Numbered from the stretch's first letter, positions 8,544 to 15,740 are shown. The stretch is 64,000 bases of DNA from Selenomonadaceae bacterium (GCA_017476005.1 JAFVEM010000024.1:1-64000), one strand, 5' to 3'. Program-made: numbers and translations. The notes: generated by a model not told the origin, from the sequence alone.

Positions 8544-10232
8544 TCAGTCCCCCAAGACCATCTCGTCGAGGCGTTTGCCTCCCGGCACCATGGGCAGTAC
8601 GTCTTCTTCCTCCGGCACGATAACGTCAATGAGGGCGGCGCCCTTTTCGGCGAGGATTTGGGGGAGTTTGCTGTCCAGTTCCTCTTTTTTCGTCAGGCGA
8701 TACCCCTTTACCCCCATGGCTTCCGCCAGTTTTACGAAGTCGGTCTTGCCCTTCAGCTCCGACTGGGAATAGTGATGCTGATAGAACAGCCGTTGCCACT
8801 GCCCCACCATACCCAAAATGGAATTGTGTACCACAATAACTTTTACGTCGATATCGTTGTCGGCGATGGTGGCAAATTCCTGACAGTTCATCATGATACT
8901 GCCGTCCCCAGTGAAGAGGATCACTTTTTGCTCCGGTTTCCCCAGTTTCGCCCCCATGGCCGCAGGCAAACCGTAGCCCATGGTGCCTTGGCCGCCGGAG
9001 GTCAGGAAATGCCGGGGCCGGTAGGTCTTAAAAAATTGCGCCGCCCACATTTGATGTTGTCCCACGTCGGTGACGGCGACGGTATTTTCGTCAGAAAGCT
9101 CGCTCACCTTGGCAATGAGTGCTTCGGGTTTTATCACATCGCCTTCTTCTTTGTAGCCAAAGGGGTGGGCGACGTGTATGGCCGTAACGTGTTCTAGCCA
9201 AGGAGCGAATCTGGCGGCAAAATCGTCGTCGGCGGCAAAAATTTTCTGCCGGAAAATGGGCAACGACCAGCGCAAATCCCCCAGTACCCGGAGGTCGGCG
9301 TTGACGTTTTTGTTTATTTCCGCCAAATCCAACTCAAAATGCACCACCTTGGCATGGGGGGCAAACTCCGCCACTTTCCCCGTCACCCGGTCGCTGAAAC
9401 GCATCCCTACGCACAGGAGTAAATCGCACTCCTGAATGGCCATGTTCGCCCCGTAGGCGCCGTGCATCCCGGCAAAGCCCAAATACCCCGGTCTGTCCGC
9501 CGCCACCGTCCCCAATCCCAACAACGTGCTGGCTACGGGAGTCTTGAGTTTGTCCAAAATCAGCCCCATTTCCTCGGCGGTATCGGAGCCGTTAATGCCG
9601 CCGCCCACGAAAAACAGGGGCTTTTTGGCCGCTTTTAGCGCCGCCACCACTGTGTCGATTTCCTTTTCGTCCCCTTCGTATTTGCCGGAGTAACCCCGAA
9701 GTTTTACGGTGTCGGGATAAACGTAATCTATTTGGGTGTCAAAAACATCCTTAGCCACATCGATAACCACTGGGCCGGGACGACCGGTGCGAGCGATAAA
9801 AAAAGCCTCTTTGATGATGCGCGGCAATTCGTTGGCATCCTTCACCAAATAGTTGTGTTTGGTGATGGGGGTAGTGATACCAAAAATATCCGCTTCTTGG
9901 AAGGAGTCTTTGCCGATATAGGGATTGGCTACCTGTCCGGTGAAACACACCAAAGGCACCGAATCGGTACAAGCCGTAGCAATCCCGGTAATGAGATTGG
10001 TGGCGCCGGGGCCTGAGGTGGCGAAAACCACCCCCACTTTTCCCGTGGCTCTGGCGTAGCCGTCGGCGGCATGTACCGCTCCTTGCTCGTGACGGGTCAG
10101 GATATGGCGAAAATTCATGTTGTACACAGCATCATAAAGGGTGAGAACCGCGCCGCCGGGATAACCGAAGACCACATCCACCCCTTCTTTTTTCAGGCTT
10201 TCCAATACTGCCTGCGCTCCGTTCATTAACAA
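8544..10232 (-). CDS. ilvB: Acetolactate synthase large (catalytic) subunit
   Basis: This thiamine-diphosphate enzyme joins two pyruvates, or pyruvate and 2-ketobutyrate, in branched-chain amino-acid synthesis. Visible landmarks are VVFGYPGGAVLTLYD with the catalytic Glu in TRHEQGAVHAADGYARATG, the central FAD-domain segment VGGGINGSDTAEEMG, and the ThDP/Mg motif LFTGDGSIMMNCQEFAT. Length (562) is typical. TTG 10232 is favoured by spacing from AAGGAGG; ATG 10226 is the alternative. A sigma-70 promoter lies at 10304-10332. It is the first gene of the probable ilvB-GT11-ilvN-FkbM-GT2-eptA operon. Confidence 0.94.
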   Translation of the reverse strand: MLMNGAQAVLESLKKEGVDVVFGYPGGAVLTLYDAVYNMNFRHILTRHEQGAVHAADGYARATGKVGVVFATSGPGATNLITGIATACTDSVPLVCFTGQVANPYIGKDSFQEADIFGITTPITKHNYLVKDANELPRIIKEAFFIARTGRPGPVVIDVAKDVFDTQIDYVYPDTVKLRGYSGKYEGDEKEIDTVVAALKAAKKPLFFVGGGINGSDTAEEMGLILDKLKTPVASTLLGLGTVAADRPGYLGFAGMHGAYGANMAIQECDLLLCVGMRFSDRVTGKVAEFAPHAKVVHFELDLAEINKNVNADLRVLGDLRWSLPIFRQKIFAADDDFAARFAPWLEHVTAIHVAHPFGYKEEGDVIKPEALIAKVSELSDENTVAVTDVGQHQMWAAQFFKTYRPRHFLTSGGQGTMGYGLPAAMGAKLGKPEQKVILFTGDGSIMMNCQEFATIADNDIDVKVIVVHNSILGMVGQWQRLFYQHHYSQSELKGKTDFVKLAEAMGVKGYRLTKKEELDSKLPQILAEKGAALIDVIVPEEEDVLPMVPGGKRLDEMVLGD

Positions 10233-10303
10233 TTTATAACCTCCTTGGGGTCTTGCCGTAAAAATTTTGTAGCCGCAACCTGTCGATAAAATTCTGTCGC
10301 CCT

Positions 10304-10332
10304 ATTATAAACAAAGCGCCGATATTTAGCAA
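10304..10332 (-). promoter_or_regulatory. Sigma-70 promoter of the ilvB operon
   Basis: Read on the minus strand, TTGCTA (10332-10327) and TATAAT (10309-10304) are separated by exactly 17 bases. The expected start is near 10297, giving a leader of about 65 nt. I see no T-box or attenuation structure in that leader. Confidence 0.65.
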
Positions 10333-10344
10333 GGGAGAGGGGGA

Positions 10345-10416
10345 ATGAAAACAAAACAGGCATCCCCCCGAAAATCAGGGCTGATGCCTGTTTGTCATAA
10401 GCTAAAGCTCCATCGA
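10345..10416 (-). pseudogene. Decayed 3' end and terminator of a duplicate exported-protein gene
   Basis: Plus-strand 10391-10416 (tttgtcataagctaaagctc...) closely matches 10787-10811, which is the last codons and stop of the exported-protein gene at 10798. On the minus strand the remnant still reads Glu-Leu-stop. The terminator that follows is also duplicated: AACAGGCATC (10355-10364) pairs with GATGCCTGTT (10384-10393), followed by a T-rich tail. This looks like the tail of a second gene copy left after duplication, with the small toxin gene between the two tails. Confidence 0.5.
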
Positions 10417-10424
10417 AAAAAATT

Positions 10425-10453
10425 TGCCTAACCAACGCCATTATGTTAGAATG
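10425..10453 (+). promoter_or_regulatory. Promoter of the holin-like toxin mRNA
   Basis: TTGCCT (10425-10430) and TAGAAT (10448-10453) have a 17-base spacer on the plus strand. The predicted start near 10460 gives a 5' leader of about 55 nt before the toxin start at 10514. Confidence 0.6.
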
Positions 10454-10513
10454 GCGTCTGGAAAGAGGTACGTTGGTGAGTTGGCTTTCTCCCCTGCCGG
10501 GGAGGTGAGTGCC

Positions 10514-10591
10514 ATGACGCTTTATGAAAAGTTGTCCTTAGTGATGACCGCTCTGAACTTTGTGGCTACTCTCTTGATGTTGCTCAAGTAG
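10514..10591 (+). CDS. Holin-like type I toxin peptide (Hol_Tox/TxpA type)
   Basis: The open frame encodes 25 residues, MTLYEKLSLVMTALNFVATL followed by LMLLK. An acidic/aromatic head, then a single hydrophobic helix, then a terminal Lys is the pattern of putative holin-like toxins of Firmicutes. The ribosome site GGAGGTGA sits about five bases upstream of the ATG. A promoter lies at 10425-10453. A convergent antisense RNA gene (10599-10689, minus) overlaps the 3' end of the expected mRNA, as in TxpA/RatA and BsrG/SR4. The peptide is expected to act on the membrane. The family call is from sequence pattern only. Confidence 0.75.
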   Translation: MTLYEKLSLVMTALNFVATLLMLLK

Positions 10592-10598
10592 GCAACGG

Positions 10599-10689
10599 AA
10601 AAAAGCCGCACAACGCGGTGTACGGCTCCTTCTTCACAACATTAACGATTAGGAGAGAGCCGACGGCGCAAATCATCGACTGCCCCTTT
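10599..10689 (-). ncRNA. Predicted antisense antitoxin RNA
   Basis: A promoter on the minus strand (10696-10724) would start an RNA near 10689. A terminator ends it at about 10599: AGCCG...CGGCT (stem 10604-10627) followed by six T. The ~90 nt RNA converges on and overlaps the 3' part of the toxin mRNA, which runs past the stop at 10591. This matches known RatA/SR4-type antitoxins. Transcription has not been observed. Confidence 0.6.
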
Positions 10690-10695
10690 CCTTGC

Positions 10696-10724
10696 ATTAT
10701 ATAGCTTATTTATGCTCAGGTCAA
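10696..10724 (-). promoter_or_regulatory. Strong promoter of the antisense RNA
   Basis: On the minus strand TTGACC (10724-10719) and TATAAT (10701-10696) are separated by 17 bases. This is closer to consensus than the toxin promoter, as expected for an antitoxin RNA that must be in excess. Confidence 0.7.
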
Positions 10725-10740
10725 CACCTTTTTTGCAGGA

Positions 10741-10795
10741 CAAACAAAACAGGCATCACCCCCGAAAACAAAGGGGTTGGTGCCTGTTTGTCATG
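10741..10795 (-). terminator. Terminator of the exported-protein gene
   Basis: AACAGGCA (10748-10755) pairs with TGCCTGTT (10781-10788), extended by CACCCC and GGGG pairing. A TTTTGTTTG tail follows on the minus strand. It lies immediately downstream of the stop at 10798 and is closely related to the hairpin at 10345. Confidence 0.7.
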
Positions 10796-10797
10796 GG

Positions 10798-11727
10798 CTA
10801 GAGTTCCACCGTGAGGTCGTCCATGGCCTCTTGCATGGCTTTTTCTACGGAGCGTTCCAAAATTTTTCCACCGAAAGAACCGTTATGAGCTTCACCTTGG
10901 GCGGCGATGTCGTTGCGGTACAGGTATGTATTGTTGGCCGTATCAATGAATTTAAGACGGAGCCACACATTTTTGTGATTAGTGACGCTGTTGAATACGA
11001 CGAAATTGTGCTTTTCGTTCTCAGCTTTCCCATTACTCATGGTAAAAACAAAGACATAATCATAACCGAGTTCTCGCCCTACTTGAGCATAATCTTCTTT
11101 TCGCATATCAGCTAGGCCACGAGGGCGATTAGGAACTGGCATCCCATCAACATCAAGCTTTTCCTGTTTTTGAGTGTGTTCCCAGTGTCTATCTCCATTG
11201 TAATTGTATAATTCCTTGCGGCCACCGAACAAGAAATCGCCAACACCATTTACAATATTGGATACCACACCATTGTCTTGGCCATATAATTTTTTTGCTG
11301 GCTCTGGAGTGGTCACAGTGGCATTTCCTCGTTCTTCGTAGTAACGAGCTTCTGCCGCCTCCAACAATCGCGTATTCACATCCGTCCCCTTCATCACCGC
11401 AAACTCATCAGACGGAAATTTGCGTCTCAATTGACTGTAGATTTGATTTTTTACTCTATTCTCAACCACGAAATTTTCATCGCCGTTGATAATCACCGCA
11501 ATTCGCGGCCTGTCATCATGCGCCTTTTGTCCCTTCCAGATAATGCTGTGGGCGCGCTGGTAGATGTCCGATTCTTCGTAGTCCTTGCTCTTTTTCATTT
11601 CCCGTTCGGCTATTTTGATGGTGGCCGCCTCGGCGGTTCTAAGCCCATTTCCCTCGTCAGCTACCAAAAATCCCGGAGTGGGAAGGGCAAGCGCCAGCGT
11701 TACCATGGGGATTAAAAATTTTTTCAC
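10798..11727 (-). CDS. Exported protein of unknown function
   Basis: I do not recognise this 309-residue protein. It begins with a clear signal peptide (MKKFLIPMVTLALALPTPGF) with probable cleavage after ~AEA near residue 34. The mature part starts with a charged helical stretch. It then holds RPRIAVIINGDENFVVENRV, a pattern like periplasmic proteins that start with a short beta strand, and later YDYVFVFTMSNG and NVWLRLKFIDTANNTYLYRND. The last helix is LERSVEKAMQEAMDDLTVEL. The start is GTG 11727 with GGAGGTG eight bases before it. It has its own terminator, and a decayed tail of a second copy lies at 10345. A periplasmic or surface role is likely. Confidence 0.65.
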   Translation of the reverse strand: MKKFLIPMVTLALALPTPGFLVADEGNGLRTAEAATIKIAEREMKKSKDYEESDIYQRAHSIIWKGQKAHDDRPRIAVIINGDENFVVENRVKNQIYSQLRRKFPSDEFAVMKGTDVNTRLLEAAEARYYEERGNATVTTPEPAKKLYGQDNGVVSNIVNGVGDFLFGGRKELYNYNGDRHWEHTQKQEKLDVDGMPVPNRPRGLADMRKEDYAQVGRELGYDYVFVFTMSNGKAENEKHNFVVFNSVTNHKNVWLRLKFIDTANNTYLYRNDIAAQGEAHNGSFGGKILERSVEKAMQEAMDDLTVEL

Positions 11728-11751
11728 GTTCGTACACCTCCGTGTGAATGC

Positions 11752-11855
11752 TATACTCGCGAAAGAAAAACTATTCCTTTTTCGGAAAATTCGTCCGCGG
11801 TATATACGGATAACGTAAGACTTTCCTGCGGAAAGCTCTAACGTTATCCAGTATA
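11752..11855. other. Structured element, copy A (covarying long hairpin)
   Basis: This ~104-base element shares its order and blocks with 40369-40471. It starts TATACTCGCGA, has CGTCCGCGGTATA in the middle and ends in a long hairpin. The outer stem GGATAACG (11808-11815) pairs with CGTTATCC (11842-11849). The inner stem CTTTCC (11821-11826) pairs with GGAAAG (11830-11835) over a TGC loop. The final AGTATA (11850-11855) is complementary to the first TATACT (11752-11757). In copy B the outer stem is GGAGAGC/GCTCTCC, so pairing is kept while sequence changes. On the minus strand it is the 5' leader of the exported-protein gene at 11727. I do not recognise it as a known RNA family. Confidence 0.6.
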
Positions 11856-11865
11856 ACTGTCAAGC

Positions 11866-13875
11866 CTACCGCTTCATATTCACCGCAGTCTCCAACAGCT
11901 CGTCGCTGACGGTTATGATTTTGGAATTAGCTTGGAACCCTCGCTGGGTTATAATCATGTTGGAAAATTCTTCCGCCACCTCTACATTGGACATTTCGAG
12001 GTAGCCGGGTAGGATGGTAGTGCCGTATTCTCCCGTATGAATGATAAGGGGAGTTCCCGAATTGGCGCTTGCCTGATAAAGGTTGGTGCCGGTTTTCACC
12101 AGACCGGGGGAGTTGTTAAAATGCGCCAAAGCCACTTGCGCTTCGGGACGAACAAGACCGTTGGTATAGGTGCCGGTGATTATGCCGTTGGAATCCACCT
12201 GTAGTGCTTTCAGCGTAGCACTGGCGGAGCCGTCGCCGCTGGCGGTAACGGTGGTATTTTCATCGTACTGGGTAACAGCACTGAAATCGAGAGTCACATC
12301 TTGCGTCGTACCCGACAATCCTTCGGTGCCGTTTCCATAACTTAGCGTCATAAGCCCTGTAATATCGGTAGTTATGTTTCCCGCGTCGTCAAATTCAAGT
12401 TCGACGGCAGGCATGGTAGCGGTACTCTTATTGCCGTTGGCATCCACAAATTCATAAGTAGTTGTATCGCCCACTTTTACCGTGGAGCTATTCGCTAAAG
12501 AGACCAGCCACTTATTTGTGGATTGTAAAGAGCCATCCTCCGCTAATTCGCCTTCACAAACAAAATATACGGGGATTTGATAGGTGTTTCCCGAACTGTC
12601 GTATATGTTGACCGACGAAGCCACAGGCTCGGAATTATAAGATGTAAGTACCGGCGTCACGATGTCCTCATAGGTTTCCGTTTCCACGGTAACTTGTCTT
12701 TTAGGGGTAATGGCAGCTATAACATCCCCATCAAATTTCAACTCACTACCAACTTGAGGTAAAGGCTGGTCATCGGCTAGGTCCAGGCCGATACCAACGG
12801 TACAACCGTTAGCTACGCCATTTTCATACTGTTTGATATACATGTAACTTCCATCGGGACTGACAGATGTAACTCGCCAACCCTCTCCGGGAATCTCTAC
12901 GGAATGATCCATCGATATGGCATTATAATTCACACCGTCAACGATAAAAGGCAATGGCGATACCTCATTTACGGTGCTTCGTAAGCGCAGACGGCTCGTG
13001 TCGGCAGAAAATGTATCACCTACTTTTATATTGCTAGTGCCTTTGGCTATAGGTCTAATTCTAGATGTATTGCCATCGTCATCTTCTAGCGTCACAAATG
13101 CGGTGCTACTTAAACTGTTGGTGACTGCTCCATCTATCGATTTTACCGTCCAATTTTTGCTTAGATCTATATCATTTTGTGTTACGTTGTGAAGTATATA
13201 ATCACTATCACCAATGGTTACATTAAGATTATAGCGGCTCTCCTTCTGTTCTAAGACATTTATATCTCCCACTTCTTCCCATATAGTTTCGGTTTTCGTT
13301 ACTTTTACGGTGGTTATCTCCTCACCCCATATACCCAAAGCCGTATCGGCATCCAAGTTATATTTGAAATCAACTTTCGTGGTGGGAGTGGCCGCCAGCA
13401 CACTGTCAATTTTGATATTTCCTATCGCCCCGGTGGTGTCAATCACGCCATCCGTTGCCGTCCAACCTTGCACGAAATGACCACTGCCGGGCAGGACATA
13501 GTTACCGGCCTTATCGAACTCAAAACCACCGTTTCGTGTATAGTAGGTTTCATTGCCGCTTTTTACCACGAACAAACCATCGCCGGAAAGGCAAAGGTCT
13601 GTGTTTTTGCCCGTTGCCATCGGCGCGCCGTCTCTAAAGATGGTGTCTATACCGGCAACCATAGTGCCTAGGCCAACTTGTTTGGCATTGGTGCTACCGA
13701 TGTTACCTTCAGACGCTGTGGCGCCTTTCACGTTTTGGGAAAAAATATCGGCAAAGGTGGCGCGACCGGTTTTGAAGCCAGTAGTATTAACGTTGGCAAT
13801 GTTGTTACCAATAACGTCCATCCGTGTCTGATGGCTTTTTACCCCCGAGAATCCCGTGTATAACGAGCGTATCAT
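11866..13875 (-). CDS. flgE: Flagellar hook protein FlgE
   Basis: FlgE polymerises into the flagellar hook. The N-terminal rod/hook signature MIRSLYTGFSGVKSHQTRMD followed by VIGNNIANVNTTGFK is unmistakable. The C-terminal signature LEMSNVEVAEEFSNMIITQR and FQANSKIITVSDELLETAVN is also present. The middle (about 90-560) is an extended variable domain rich in Thr and Asp, making the protein longer than the ~400-residue enteric FlgE; long hook proteins are common in Firmicutes. ATG 13875 is chosen over GTG 13887, which lies within the GAGGAG ribosome site. flgD and other hook genes are not adjacent. Confidence 0.93.
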   Translation of the reverse strand: MIRSLYTGFSGVKSHQTRMDVIGNNIANVNTTGFKTGRATFADIFSQNVKGATASEGNIGSTNAKQVGLGTMVAGIDTIFRDGAPMATGKNTDLCLSGDGLFVVKSGNETYYTRNGGFEFDKAGNYVLPGSGHFVQGWTATDGVIDTTGAIGNIKIDSVLAATPTTKVDFKYNLDADTALGIWGEEITTVKVTKTETIWEEVGDINVLEQKESRYNLNVTIGDSDYILHNVTQNDIDLSKNWTVKSIDGAVTNSLSSTAFVTLEDDDGNTSRIRPIAKGTSNIKVGDTFSADTSRLRLRSTVNEVSPLPFIVDGVNYNAISMDHSVEIPGEGWRVTSVSPDGSYMYIKQYENGVANGCTVGIGLDLADDQPLPQVGSELKFDGDVIAAITPKRQVTVETETYEDIVTPVLTSYNSEPVASSVNIYDSSGNTYQIPVYFVCEGELAEDGSLQSTNKWLVSLANSSTVKVGDTTTYEFVDANGNKSTATMPAVELEFDDAGNITTDITGLMTLSYGNGTEGLSGTTQDVTLDFSAVTQYDENTTVTASGDGSASATLKALQVDSNGIITGTYTNGLVRPEAQVALAHFNNSPGLVKTGTNLYQASANSGTPLIIHTGEYGTTILPGYLEMSNVEVAEEFSNMIITQRGFQANSKIITVSDELLETAVNMKR

Positions 13876-13887
13876 AAAACCCTTCAC

Positions 13888-14110
13888 TCCTCTTATTTAG
13901 TATTATCTCTCAATATGAATTTTTCTTCTTATTCGTAATCTCATCTAATTTCCAACCGTATTCAGTCTTTATCAGCACTGCCGTCCCGGTAAATACTTGT
14001 ATGCCGCCGGGACGCGCAACCACCACGCCTATTATAAAGCTACAGGCTTATTAAAGTCAATATTAAATAAAGCAGTAGTTATAAAAAGCTAAATAATTCA
14101 GTTTAAACTC
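13888..14110. other. AT-rich intergenic region upstream of flgE
   Basis: No gene is seen. It holds an inverted repeat GTCCCGG (13983-13989) / CCGGGAC (14007-14013) without a T-run, and long AT-rich stretches. A convincing sigma-28 or sigma-54 flagellar promoter could not be identified, although GCTGATAA on the minus strand resembles a sigma-28 -10 element. Confidence 0.4.
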
Positions 14111-14114
14111 GCGC

Positions 14115-14161
14115 AAAAAAAGCCCCCCTCATAGAGGGGGGGGACAGCCGACGAAGTCGGC
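14115..14161 (-). terminator. Intrinsic terminator downstream of the exported repeat protein
   Basis: On the minus strand a GC-rich stem (CCCCCCTC at 14123-14130 with GAGGGGGG at 14134-14141) is followed by seven T. A second small hairpin GCCGAC-GAA-GTCGGC (14147-14161) lies just before it. It ends transcription of the gene at 14184. Confidence 0.8.
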
Positions 14162-14183
14162 AGGGGGGAGTCCGTATGAAATT

Positions 14184-14903
14184 TTACCGTTCGCCGCGAT
14201 GACCGTGACCTTGGCCGTGGGGCGGTTCGCCGTGATCCTCGAAATGATCTCCTTGCTCGCCTTTATGGCCGAAGCCGCGAGGGAGTTTGTTTTCATCTAC
14301 TCCCAGCTCCTTGGCCACGTCCGTCCAGCGGTTGTTAATTTTCTTTTTGTCAAGTACCGCCTTGATGTCCTTGCCGGATTCTTTGGCCAAAATTCCGGCC
14401 ATTTCTATATCCTGGGGGCGATAACCGTCTTTAAGGAGTCCGATAGCGGTGTTTTGGTCAACATTTCCCCGAGCCGCGATACGAGCGGCGACCAGTCCGT
14501 CCATTTCCTGCCGGATTTGCGCTTGATCAATACCTAAGCCCTCCTCCACGTCGCGCCAACTGTTATCCTGCGTCTTTAAGGACAATACGTCGGAGAGAGA
14601 CTTGCCGCTGATTTTGGCCAGCATGGCGGCGTGACCTACTTCGCGAACATCCGCTCCCTGTTCCAAAGCGTTCAGGACATCGCTTTCGGCTACGCCAAAG
14701 GATTCAGCGATGTGCTTCGCGGCTGCGTTGTTATCCATCATCATGGGAGGACGCTCCCCCCGGGGAGGGGATTGCCGCTCCTGCCGGGCGGAATTTCCCT
14801 CGGTTCCTTCCTGCGCCTGCGCCGAGTAGCACCCGAGGCCGCCTACCATCAGCATAGCTCCGGCCACAATACCGGCCAACATCTTCGTTTTCGTGTTTTT
14901 CAT
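14184..14903 (-). CDS. Exported protein with internal duplication
   Basis: I do not recognise the family. The first ~31 residues are a signal peptide (KMLAGIVAGAMLMVGGLG, ending in AQA). A proline/arginine-rich linker follows. Two similar ~75-residue segments come next: each has a short helix, a GKSLSDVL or GKDIKAVL block, then NSWRDVEEGLGID or NRWTDVAKELGVD. The C-terminus is rich in His, Gly and Glu (GEPPHGQGHGHRGER), suggesting metal binding. ATG 14903 is preferred to GTG 14912, which abuts AAAGGTG. It has its own terminator. A periplasmic stress or metal-related role is possible but speculative. Confidence 0.7.
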   Translation of the reverse strand: MKNTKTKMLAGIVAGAMLMVGGLGCYSAQAQEGTEGNSARQERQSPPRGERPPMMMDNNAAAKHIAESFGVAESDVLNALEQGADVREVGHAAMLAKISGKSLSDVLSLKTQDNSWRDVEEGLGIDQAQIRQEMDGLVAARIAARGNVDQNTAIGLLKDGYRPQDIEMAGILAKESGKDIKAVLDKKKINNRWTDVAKELGVDENKLPRGFGHKGEQGDHFEDHGEPPHGQGHGHRGER

Positions 14904-15033
14904 ATCGTCCACACCTTTCGATTTTTAACAAAAGTTTGCTCCTCTGAAGATGTTTTTTATTGTAAGAGGCAGGAATTAGAGGGGCTTTAGTAGAAGATTA
15001 GAAGTGCGTGAGAATGAAAAGAGGTGACGATTC

Positions 15034-15243
15034 ATGGGCAGAGAGCAAATAGCCGAGCTGGTGCAAAGCAAGCTGAACGAGGCCTACAAGGCCTACGAAC
15101 ACCCTAAGAAATTTTTTATCACCGAGAACGGCCGGGGCGTGACCGACGGCGGCGAGCTGTATAACGCCGTCCTGGAGGACGTGATGCGAGTGGTGCAGAA
15201 AGCTACTACCGAAATCTTGCAGGAAGTCTTGGCGAATAAGTGA
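15034..15243 (+). CDS. Small conserved-looking protein of unknown function
   Basis: The frame encodes 69 residues, mostly helical and soluble: MGREQIAELVQSKLNEAYKA, then an aromatic turn KKFFITENGRG, then a second helix ending VVQKATTEILQEVLANK. GAGGTGA lies five bases upstream of the ATG. It is followed at once by the terminator of the divergent toxin transcript from the other strand. No function can be assigned. Confidence 0.6.
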   Translation: MGREQIAELVQSKLNEAYKAYEHPKKFFITENGRGVTDGGELYNAVLEDVMRVVQKATTEILQEVLANK

Positions 15244-15245
15244 GT

Positions 15246-15276
15246 AAAAAAACGAGAGCCGCCCGAGGCGACTCTC
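15246..15276 (-). terminator. Terminator of the 32-residue toxin transcript
   Basis: On the minus strand GAGAGTCGCC (15276-15267) pairs with GGCGGCTCTC (15263-15254), with one G-U pair, and is followed by G and seven T (15252-15246). The mRNA from the promoter at 15464 would be about 210 nt. Confidence 0.8.
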
Positions 15277-15323
15277 TCCCTCCGTGGTTGGTTAGACCCG
15301 AGGTAACTGGTTGGCTGTGCTGC

Positions 15324-15422
15324 TTACCGCAGAGCGGCTACCAGCGCCGTAAAGACGGCGTTCGCGATAACTCCTGCCGCGATGGCAACGAGAAAATCAC
15401 GAAGAAGACGTTTGTGTGGCAA
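15324..15422 (-). CDS. Small membrane peptide, predicted type I toxin
   Basis: Reading from TTG 15422 the strand encodes 32 residues: MPHKRLLRDFLVAIAAGVIA then NAVFTALVAALR. The basic head and one transmembrane helix are typical of type I toxins (Ldr, TisB, ZorO). The ribosome site GGGAGGTGATC is near-perfect and about seven bases upstream. An in-frame GTG lies inside the ribosome site and is discarded. The peptide has its own promoter (extended -10 TGCTATAAT) and terminator. The predicted small RNA read divergently from the same palindrome is complementary to codons 1-6 and the start. I know no named family with this peptide. Confidence 0.72.
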   Translation of the reverse strand: MPHKRLLRDFLVAIAAGVIANAVFTALVAALR

Positions 15423-15463
15423 GGGGATCACCTCCCTCTAGCCGGAGAAACACAGCCAAAATA

Positions 15464-15496
15464 ATTATAGCACTTTTTGTATTTATGTGCTATAAT
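15464..15496. promoter_or_regulatory. Palindromic divergent promoter with two extended -10 elements
   Basis: ATTATAGCAC (15464-15473) and GTGCTATAAT (15487-15496) are perfect inverted copies separated by 13 bases. Each arm is an extended -10 promoter, TGCTATAAT, pointing outward: minus strand toward the toxin (start near 15457) and plus strand toward the small RNA (start near 15503). A shared palindrome couples the two promoters and may bind one regulator. Confidence 0.7.
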
Positions 15497-15502
15497 GGCA
15501 CT

Positions 15503-15601
15503 GAAGACGTTTTGTTTGGCAAAGGTGTCGTAAGCTGGTTACTTGCGGCACGCTCGCTCAGCAGCAAGAGGGCTGCCCCTGCGGATGGGGGCGGCTTTTT
15601 T
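15503..15601 (+). ncRNA. Predicted antitoxin small RNA complementary to the toxin mRNA start
   Basis: The predicted RNA of about 99 nt has three parts. The 5' segment (15503-15525) matches the antisense of the toxin start region (15404-15425) at 20 of 22 aligned positions with one bulged T at 15513. Next is a 10-bp hairpin, GTGTCGTAAG (15525-15534) with CTTGCGGCAC (15542-15551), closed by two G-U pairs. Last is a terminator, GCTGCCCC (15572-15579) with GGGG-C-GGC, followed by six T. No open frame with a ribosome site lies in it. The layout parallels IstR-1 and OrzO. Expression is not shown by sequence alone. Confidence 0.68.
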
Positions 15602-15740
15602 GTTGCGTTTTTACCGTATCTTTGCGGCAGGATATTGGCGCGGTAAAAGAGAATAATTCAGGAAAGTTTATCTCATTCATCATAAGTTTGTATTGCTCTT
15701 TTATATACAACATTGTAAAATAAGCTAAAGGGGTGATAAA

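Noticed and set aside
10233-10350. T-box or leader-peptide attenuator for ilvB
   Set aside because: No T-box sequence or Leu/Val/Ile-rich leader lies between promoter and gene; the nearby terminator is upstream of the promoter.
10226-10441. 71-codon frame on the minus strand upstream of ilvB
   Set aside because: It crosses the ilvB promoter, a terminator and the toxin promoter and resembles no protein.
13888-14110. Sigma-28 promoter for flgE
   Set aside because: Only the -10-like GCTGATAA is present; no TAAA at the required distance.
15240-15464. 74-codon plus-strand frame across the toxin locus
   Set aside because: It is antisense to the 32-residue toxin gene and begins within the adjacent gene's stop and terminator.
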